Part shown: positions 34,178 to 39,755 of the stretch, piece after piece | Position numbering within the stretch: the stretch's first letter is position 1 | Layout of the letters: each line of letters begins with the position of its first letter | Assembly (NCBI GenBank): GCA_026002305.1 | Contig: BOBI01000002.1 | Span: forward strand, 1-39,755 | Direction of reading: 5' to 3' | DNA from: Spirochaetia bacterium | GTDB taxonomy: Bacteria; Spirochaetota; Spirochaetia; Treponematales; Breznakiellaceae | DNA length: 39,755 nt | Notes under the pieces: generated by a model | Told to the model about the DNA's origin: nothing | What the model saw: the letters and a program-made list of their open reading frames with translations, nothing else | Databases searched by the model: none | Position numbers and translations under genes: made by a program

Positions 34178-35980
34178 ATGCCACGAAAAAAAATTGTTGT
34201 TGATGAGCCTGTTTACGGAGAAACCGACGTTAGCGCAGAAAAACAAATTACGCTTGAAAATTCATTTTCGTCAGAAGACGACAGCAATGGATTTAATCCC
34301 ACAACCAGCTTAATGCCGGATTCGCAAAATGAGATTAATTTCCCGTTAAATCCTGTGGATGATGCGCCCGAAAGACCGGCTAAAGTCGTTATTAAATCAA
34401 AACCACGTCCGCACCAAAGACAGGATTACGAAAATGATGACCGGCAGGGGCGCCAACGTCCAAGACGTTCGTTTGAACGCCGCGAAAATTCAGGCCATCA
34501 CGGCACATATAATGGTCCAAATTACGGAACTTTTGTAAACGGGAACGGGAACGGAAATAATAACCAAAATAGTGGAAATTCAGGCTTTTCTATGCCTCAA
34601 ATCTCTTATCCAACAGGTCCACTACCCGAATTGCCCAAAAATTTACCATCAATGCCGGATATTTACGGAAAACCGGAAGCCCGCAATGACGACGACAATA
34701 AGCCCCGCCTTACAATCAATGAACTGTCCCGAATGAATATGATGGATCTTAGAACGGTGGCCGAATGTTACGGAATTACCCACGAAGACCTTGTATCACT
34801 TAAAAAACAGGAGATAATTTTTACCCTCCTAAAAGTCCATACCGACCGCGGCGGCATAATTTATGCTTATGGTTCTCTGGAAATTCTGCCCGATGGCTAT
34901 GGTTTTCTGCGTAGCCCGCAGAATTCTTATCTCCCCGGAGCCGACGATATTTATATAAGCCCCAGCCAGATAAGGCTTTTTGCCTTAAAAACAGGCGATA
35001 CCGTAAGCGGTCAAATTCGCAGCCCAAAAGACGGCGAACGCTTTTTTGCCATGCTCCGTGTAGAAACGGTCAATTTTGACGATCCTACGGTGGCTCAAAA
35101 CCGCATACCTTTTGATAACCTAACACCCCTTTATCCTGATGAAAAACTAAACCTTGAAACCATTACCGACGATTTTTCGACACGTATAATCAATCTATTC
35201 TGTCCAATAGGCAAAGGTCAGCGCTCAATAATTGTGGCGCCGCCGCGTACAGGAAAAACCATAATGATGCAAAAAATCGCAAACGCGATCACTAGAAACC
35301 ATCCCGAAGTTTATCTAATGGTACTGCTTATTGATGAGCGTCCCGAAGAAGTTACCGACATGGAACGCACGGTTCATGCCGAAGTAATATCGTCAACTTT
35401 TGACGAACAATCTACCCGCCATGTCGCCGTTACCGAAATGGCATTGGAAAAAGCAAAACGCCTTGTAGAGCATAAACGCGATGTGGTCATTCTACTGGAC
35501 TCAATAACACGGCTTGCCCGCGCCTACAACCAAACCGTCCCCACATCAGGCAAAATCCTATCCGGCGGTGTTGACTCAAACGCCCTTCATAAACCAAAAC
35601 GCTTTTTCGGCGCGGCGCGCAACATCGAAGAAGGCGGCAGCCTTACAATCATATCAACAGCGCTCGTAGAAACCGGCAGCCGTATGGACGAGGTTATTTT
35701 TGAAGAATTCAAAGGTACCGGCAACATGGAAATCAATTTAGACCGCAAAATATCAGACCGCAGGCTGTTTCCGGCTATCAACATCAAAAAATCCGGCACA
35801 CGCAAAGAAGAGCTGCTGTTAACCGAAAAGGAAATGCAGCGTATGTGGATTTTGCGCAAAATGATCAATCCAATGGACGATGTCGAAATAATAGAGCTGC
35901 TTATTGACAGAATGAAGAAAAGTAAGAATAATGAAGCATTCTTGAACTCAATGAACACCGGCACGGCTGGAATTGATTAA
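34178..35980 (+). CDS. rho: Transcription termination factor Rho with a long N-terminal extension
   Basis: The 600-residue product has a low-complexity extension (1-175). It includes an RRSFERR-type basic patch and an Asn/Gly run ([16 protein letters not shown]). The Rho-N helical region follows ([19 protein letters not shown], about 178-194). The RNA-binding OB fold has [17 protein letters not shown]. The ATPase has Walker A APPRTGKT (354-361) and Walker [17 protein letters not shown], then the [33 protein letters not shown]-loop region. It unwinds RNA-DNA hybrids to end transcription. Low-complexity inserts in Rho can drive condensate formation in some bacteria; that is inference here. Confidence 0.96.
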   Translation: MPRKKIVVDEPVYGETDVSAEKQITLENSFSSEDDSNGFNPTTSLMPDSQNEINFPLNPVDDAPERPAKVVIKSKPRPHQRQDYENDDRQGRQRPRRSFERRENSGHHGTYNGPNYGTFVNGNGNGNNNQNSGNSGFSMPQISYPTGPLPELPKNLPSMPDIYGKPEARNDDDNKPRLTINELSRMNMMDLRTVAECYGITHEDLVSLKKQEIIFTLLKVHTDRGGIIYAYGSLEILPDGYGFLRSPQNSYLPGADDIYISPSQIRLFALKTGDTVSGQIRSPKDGERFFAMLRVETVNFDDPTVAQNRIPFDNLTPLYPDEKLNLETITDDFSTRIINLFCPIGKGQRSIIVAPPRTGKTIMMQKIANAITRNHPEVYLMVLLIDERPEEVTDMERTVHAEVISSTFDEQSTRHVAVTEMALEKAKRLVEHKRDVVILLDSITRLARAYNQTVPTSGKILSGGVDSNALHKPKRFFGAARNIEEGGSLTIISTALVETGSRMDEVIFEEFKGTGNMEINLDRKISDRRLFPAINIKKSGTRKEELLLTEKEMQRMWILRKMINPMDDVEIIELLIDRMKKSKNNEAFLNSMNTGTAGID

Positions 35981-36027
35981 TTCATTTAAACCGAATGGTT
36001 GGGCAACAAGAATCAAGAGAGGAATAA

Positions 36028-36234
36028 ATGAGAGAAGGTATTCACCCAAAATACGAGCTTACCACGATAACCTGCGCCTGTGGCAATGTTATAGAAACCC
36101 GTTCTACCGCAAAGGATATTAAGGTTGAAATTTGTTCAACGTGCCATCCTTTCTTTACAGGTAAACAAAAACTTGTTGATACGGCGGGACGTATAGAGCG
36201 CTTCCGTAAAAAGTACAACATCAAAGAAGCTTAG
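36028..36234 (+). CDS. rpmE: 50S ribosomal protein L31
   Basis: The 68-residue product [68 protein letters not shown] is nearly full-length L31. The zinc-binding type is shown by CACG and CSTCHPF, which supply the four Cys ligands. L31 bridges the ribosomal subunits. AGAGG precedes the ATG. It lies 47 bases after rho. Confidence 0.97.
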   Translation: MREGIHPKYELTTITCACGNVIETRSTAKDIKVEICSTCHPFFTGKQKLVDTAGRIERFRKKYNIKEA

Positions 36235-36271
36235 TACTTTTTTTGAGTTATAACCCAAGAAGGTAGTTTAG

Positions 36272-37582
36272 TTGGATATAACAATACAACCGCATACTTT
36301 TTGGGGTAATGTCCGTATTCCAGCGTCAAAGTCTCATACTATAAGGCAATTATTAATTGCGGGTTTTGCAGACGGTGCCTCCAAGATAAATTTTCCTTTG
36401 GACTCATTGGATGCCAGATCGTGCCTGTCTATATGTAAAAACCTTGGCGTCCAAGTTGAGGAAACCTTAACCAAATCCGGTCAAATAGAAAGCTGGACGG
36501 TTCACGGTATTAACGGCGCAGACGGTCTAAAACAGCCAATCAACAACCCTTTGCTTGATGTCGGTAATTCCGGCACAACCTTGTTTTTAGCTCTGGCTAT
36601 GGCAAGTTTGGGTTCAACGCCCCTTTCCTTTACCGGGGACCGCCAAATCGAACGCCGCAGCGCTTTACCGTTGTTACAGGCCCTGTCGGCGCTGGGTATA
36701 ACCGTTTCCTCAAATACGCATGGCTGTGTGCCCATTACCGTTTGCGGTCCGTGGAAAGGCGGAAAGTGCAGCCTGTCTTGCCCCACAAGCCAATACCTGT
36801 CGGCAATACTGCTGGCAGCACCGCTTGCCGAAAAAGGTGTTATAACCGAAATAGATGTTCCGTTACTCAACGAAAAACCCTATATCGAAATGACCCTGTC
36901 TTATTTACATTCGCAAGGGGTTAAACTAACACACACGGAAGAATTTTCAAACTTTGTAATAGAAGGCGGCCATCGGTACAAACCGCTAAACAACGCTGTG
37001 CCCGCCGACTTTTCTTCGGCTGCCTTTCCTGCCTGTGCCGCCCTTGTTTCAAAAGGAAAGGTAACCCTGCAAGGGCTTGATCCTGCCGATTTTCAGGGTG
37101 ATAAAGAATTTTTTAATATTATTGCCTCAATGGGCGCCGGTGTTAAATGGGGAAAAAAAGAAACCAATGGCAAACCGGAATACGAGGTTTCTGTTTGGTA
37201 CAAAGGCGATTTACACGGAGGCGCCTTCGACTTGAACGATACCCCCGATTTATTGCCGGTGGTTTCAATAGTTGCCGCCTTTTCCTCAGGCGAAACCCGC
37301 CTTTATAACGTTGCCCACGCCCGGATAAAAGAAACGGATCGTATCGCCTGTATGGCGGCGGAGTTGGGTAAAATCGGCGTTACCTGCCGCGAATTACCAG
37401 ACGGGCTTATCATAACAGGTTCAACACCCCACGGCGGCAAAATTGACGGCGGCGACGACCACCGCATTGTTATGGCTTTTGCTGCCGCAGCCTGCGGCGC
37501 ATCGGCCCCCTTAACAATCCAAACAGCGGAGGCGGCGGACGTAACTTACCCGGGTTTTCTGGACCTGCTTAAACTAAATTGA
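36272..37582 (+). CDS. aroA: 3-phosphoshikimate 1-carboxyvinyltransferase (EPSP synthase)
   Basis: The 436-residue product starts at a TTG (36272) with AGAAGG eight bases upstream. Conserved segments are IPASKSHTIRQLL, LLDVGNSGTTLFLA (the NxGT region), FTGDRQIERRSALPLLQAL, PTSQYLSAILLAAPL, DFSSAAFPACAAL, DTPDLLPVVSIVAAF (catalytic Asp), RIKETDRIACMAAEL and DHRIVMAFAAAACG. The enzyme joins shikimate-3-phosphate and PEP on the way to aromatic amino acids. It follows rpmE after 37 bases, so it may be read with rho-rpmE. Confidence 0.96.
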   Translation: MDITIQPHTFWGNVRIPASKSHTIRQLLIAGFADGASKINFPLDSLDARSCLSICKNLGVQVEETLTKSGQIESWTVHGINGADGLKQPINNPLLDVGNSGTTLFLALAMASLGSTPLSFTGDRQIERRSALPLLQALSALGITVSSNTHGCVPITVCGPWKGGKCSLSCPTSQYLSAILLAAPLAEKGVITEIDVPLLNEKPYIEMTLSYLHSQGVKLTHTEEFSNFVIEGGHRYKPLNNAVPADFSSAAFPACAALVSKGKVTLQGLDPADFQGDKEFFNIIASMGAGVKWGKKETNGKPEYEVSVWYKGDLHGGAFDLNDTPDLLPVVSIVAAFSSGETRLYNVAHARIKETDRIACMAAELGKIGVTCRELPDGLIITGSTPHGGKIDGGDDHRIVMAFAAAACGASAPLTIQTAEAADVTYPGFLDLLKLN

Positions 37583-37796
37583 CATAAAATAGCACATGGT
37601 GCATTCAGCCATTATCATTTTGAAGAAAAACCACGAAAAAAGACCGGTAATGAATAGATGATAGAGCTACGTTACGAAGATGGGTGTTATCGTACGAAAG
37701 ATTTATTGCTCAAAACTGTGGTCACAGAGTTGGAAAGCGTAGTCATGTGCAAAAAATCCCACTATCGGCATAATTACTTCATCAGGATATTAAATT
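37583..37796. other. Spacer between aroA and the hydrolase
   Basis: There is no supported gene. A 70-codon frame starting at 37658 overlaps the hydrolase start and has no ribosome site. GAAAAACCACGAAAAAAGACC resembles short dispersed filler seen also at the right end. Confidence 0.5.
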
Positions 37797-38726
37797 ATGC
37801 GCTTAGTAAAATATTTTTTAATAATACTTCTTTCGTTGCCTTTATTGGCTTGTGTAACAAGTTTCAATAAGAAATCTCCTTACATAGGTATCAAAACACT
37901 TTATTTTGATGATAACAAAGGATACGAATTCAAGAATGAAAAATCAAAAAAGTTATTAATAATTATTGAAGGTTCCGGCTGGAATTCTGTGCTGGGTTAT
38001 AAACAAAAACAAAACTGGCGTTTTGTAGGAACAACAGCACAATTATTACAAGTTTTGCAAGATAGGTATACTATTTTTATCCCTGAGAGATTTAACTGGG
38101 AAATTGGGAAAAATTATGAGGCCGATCCCGACGAATTATATCGTTATACTTTTGATAATTTACTTGAATCCTACAAAGCAACCATTCTTGAATACCTATC
38201 GCATAATGAATACGAATCAATTGTAATGTTCGGCGTTTCAGAGGGCGCACTTCTAATCCCCATTTTATATAATCAGCTTAATAATAAAAACGTCAATCAA
38301 TTGGTATCAATGAACTATGGAGGACTATCATTACACGAGATGTACCCTATTTTAGCCGAATCTAAAGTTACGCCGGTTGCATGGAAAAAACTCTATAACC
38401 AAATTATTGAGGTTTATAGTTCTAAACCTTACCCCAACGCAGTTGAAAAAGGTTATATTGGAATGCCAATGCGGTTTTGGAGCAGTATAGTTGACATAAG
38501 ACCATTTGACTATTACATAAAAATCAACATCCCTGTTTTATTTATACATGGGATAAATGACTTCAATGTACCTGTCGAATCAACACAATACATAGAAAAA
38601 AATCTCCCAAATAAACCGTTTGAGTATCTATACTATAAAAACTTAGGACATACCAATATTTCACCAAAACAAGCTATTAAAATTCGTGAAGATATTGCAA
38701 AATGGATTATTGCTCATGATAAGTAA
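37797..38726 (+). CDS. Lipoprotein alpha/beta-hydrolase
   Basis: The 309-residue product has a signal MRLVKYFLIILLSLPLLAC with lipobox Cys19. The hydrolase fold shows a likely oxyanion strand LLIIIEGSGWN, the nucleophile elbow GVSEGA (Ser), the acid in FIHGINDFNVP (Asp) and the His in LGHTNI near the end. The substrate is unknown. It is AT-rich and uses many AAA, AAT and TTA codons, unlike the neighbours, which hints at transfer. A peptidase or esterase role is equally possible. Confidence 0.8.
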   Translation: MRLVKYFLIILLSLPLLACVTSFNKKSPYIGIKTLYFDDNKGYEFKNEKSKKLLIIIEGSGWNSVLGYKQKQNWRFVGTTAQLLQVLQDRYTIFIPERFNWEIGKNYEADPDELYRYTFDNLLESYKATILEYLSHNEYESIVMFGVSEGALLIPILYNQLNNKNVNQLVSMNYGGLSLHEMYPILAESKVTPVAWKKLYNQIIEVYSSKPYPNAVEKGYIGMPMRFWSSIVDIRPFDYYIKINIPVLFIHGINDFNVPVESTQYIEKNLPNKPFEYLYYKNLGHTNISPKQAIKIREDIAKWIIAHDK

Positions 38727-38730
38727 TAAA

Positions 38731-38783
38731 TGTTGTATAGCAAATAGTTGTAGGTGCGCGGTTTACTAACACTGTAGAAGGAA
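38731..38783 (+). repeat. Dispersed two-hairpin repeat, partial copy 4
   Basis: TTGTATAGCAAATAGTTGTAG, GTGCGCGGTTTACTA and CTGTAGAAG match the middle of copy 1 (about 33826-33875) and lack the right arm. Confidence 0.6.
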
Positions 38784-38882
38784 TGATGAAAAGTTAAACG
38801 TAGCCTGAAGCATGGGGCGACTTATGAACTATTTTTTGTCATCCGCTTCGGGTTTGGGTTTCTTGGGTCGCCCTACCGTATC

Positions 38883-39179
38883 CTATGAAGCTTTTTTATG
38901 TTGTATGTCTAACCTAAAGCCAAGGTTGTCAAGAACTTTTACCACTGTTGAAAATGAGGGGTTACCTTCTGCGGAGAAGGCTTTATACAGTCCCTTCCGG
39001 TCAAGGTTTAAGTTTCTTGCAAGCTGTGCCATGCCTTTAGATCGTGCAATATCGCCTATGACAGAAAGCAGAAATTCGGGGTCATTTTCTTCAAGTGCGA
39101 CCTTGAGAGTCAAAAATACATCTTCCGGGGTTTCAATGTATTCAGCGGGATCGAAATCAGCAACAGTTATTTTTTTCAT
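38883..39179 (-). CDS. HigA-like antitoxin of an addiction module
   Basis: The 98-residue product MKKITVADFDPAEYIETPEDVFLTLKVALEE... has the helix-turn-helix region (SKGMAQLARNLNLDRKGLYKAFSAEGNPSFSTVVKVLDNLGFRLDI) of the addiction-module antidote family related to HigA. It should bind and neutralise the toxin just upstream and repress the pair. AAGGAG precedes the ATG and 11 bases separate it from the toxin stop. The reading frame continues past its TAG for 17 codons ending DDKK, with GRPKKPKP inside. Confidence 0.85.
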   Translation of the reverse strand: MKKITVADFDPAEYIETPEDVFLTLKVALEENDPEFLLSVIGDIARSKGMAQLARNLNLDRKGLYKAFSAEGNPSFSTVVKVLDNLGFRLDIQHKKAS

Positions 39180-39190
39180 TTTATTTCTCC

Positions 39191-39487
39191 TTATTCTTCT
39201 TCAACGGGATTTTTGGCAATCTCCCTGGCATTTGCTATATCTGCTTGCTGTGTGGACTTATTCCCGCCGCAAAGCAGAATGATAATTTCCTTACCGGTAT
39301 CTTTGTAATAAACACGATACCCGGGGCCGTAGTCGATACGCATTTCCGAAATGTCGCAAAGAAAACGATGATCGCCGGGGTTTCCTTCTCCCAGCCGCTT
39401 AACCCTGGTATTTATGCGGGCTATGGCTTCCCGGTCTTTCAGTTTTTTAAGCCAATTGTTGAATTCGCTTGTTCTGCGTACCCTCAT
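39191..39487 (-). CDS. RelE/HigB-like toxin of an addiction module
   Basis: The start MRVRRTSEFNNWLKKLKDREAIARI at 39487 matches the family; an in-frame upstream extension to 39553 has no counterpart. The 98-residue product has a RelE-type fold: RINTRVKRLGEGNPGDHRFL, then ISEMRIDYGPGYRVYYKDTGKEIIILLCGGNKSTQ. Such toxins cut mRNA at the ribosome. Toxin-first order with the HigA-type antitoxin behind is usual for this group. Both lie at the accessory right end. Confidence 0.85.
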   Translation of the reverse strand: MRVRRTSEFNNWLKKLKDREAIARINTRVKRLGEGNPGDHRFLCDISEMRIDYGPGYRVYYKDTGKEIIILLCGGNKSTQQADIANAREIAKNPVEEE

Positions 39488-39755
39488 AATACAAGTGTAG
39501 ACTATAGACCCCATATTGTCAAGAGGTTTTTTGAAATGTTGTGAATAACGCACGAAAAAAGTGATAAATTTCAGTATTTTTCGTGAATTTCGTGGCCCAT
39601 CTTCCTATTATTGATGTAAAATCGCTGATGATGCAATGCGATACCTTGATCCTCCGTAAAATCTGTGTTACCGTATCGATCATGATGCTAATTCCTTACA
39701 GCAACCGGCGGCTGGAAAGTGTTTACGTTAACCGCATAAGCCGTCCGCAAATAAT
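39488..39755. other. Right-edge spacer
   Basis: No supported gene. The stretch from 39500 to 39600 has CACGAAAAAAGTGATAAAT and TTTCGTGAATTTCGTGGCC, filler of the kind also seen at 37629. An open plus-strand frame runs off the edge from about 39578 without a recognisable product. Confidence 0.4.

Noticed and set aside
37658..37870. 70-codon frame before the hydrolase lipoprotein
   Set aside because: It overlaps the lipoprotein start, has no ribosome site and no recognisable domain.
38812..39282. 156-codon plus-strand frame opposite the toxin-antitoxin pair
   Set aside because: It is the antisense shadow of the antitoxin and toxin genes, with biased composition and no homology.
39578..39755. 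Open plus-strand frame running off the right edge
   Set aside because: About 56 codons without a recognised domain or convincing start; may be chance.
1..39755. CRISPR array or rRNA genes
   Set aside because: No regularly spaced repeat series and no rRNA-like segments were found on reading both strands.

Overview
The window looks like chromosome from a treponeme-like spirochaete. The evidence is the spirochaete-type Asn in the rifampicin cluster of RpoB, a flagellar FlgG, Rho with a long low-complexity N-terminal extension, a BspA-type leucine-rich-repeat protein, relaxed lipoboxes, moderate GC, and family resemblance of most proteins. The species cannot be set from the sequence alone.

Layout. 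1-1900: edge fragment, AT repeats, a promoter, a 12-C tract behind a short start, and a surface lipoprotein gene whose 3' end recurs inverted near 28.2 kb. 1.9-6.5 kb: tRNA-Thr, rpmG, tRNA-Trp, xseB, an RlmD-type methyltransferase, a beta-propeller/HEAT exported protein, pth (minus) and moaC. 6.5-20.2 kb, minus strand: the transcription/ribosome operon secE-nusG-rplK-rplA-rplJ-rplL-rpoB-rpoC followed by a TGS-domain nucleoside kinase. Two small unknown genes sit between rplJ and rplL, bounded by a 99-bp direct repeat that copies the rplL leader and its first codons.

20.3-27.9 kb, minus strand: rfbB, a nuclease lipoprotein, a TerB-N/TerB-C protein, a BrxD-like ATPase and a BrxHI/Lhr-like helicase. 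They are packed so tightly that they should be co-transcribed. The last three form a candidate genome-defence or DNA-processing module that lacks the other BREX components.

27.9-31.2 kb is accessory: stacked inverted and direct repeats, a GxxExxY remnant, an Rpn-family nuclease and a BspA-like protein. 31.3-37.6 kb: a MATE exporter, flgG, a repeat-rich spacer with two-hairpin elements, then rho-rpmE-aroA. 37.8 kb to the end: an AT-rich alpha/beta-hydrolase lipoprotein and a HigBA/RelE-type toxin-antitoxin pair.

The housekeeping blocks are ordinary in content. Their arrangement is not: rpmG-tRNA-Trp is separated from secE, the accessory module lies directly upstream of secE, and a captured leader splits rplJ from rplL. 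The strongest leads are the rplJ/rplL insertion and the TerB-ATPase-helicase operon. The dispersed hairpin repeats and the poly-C lipoprotein locus come next.
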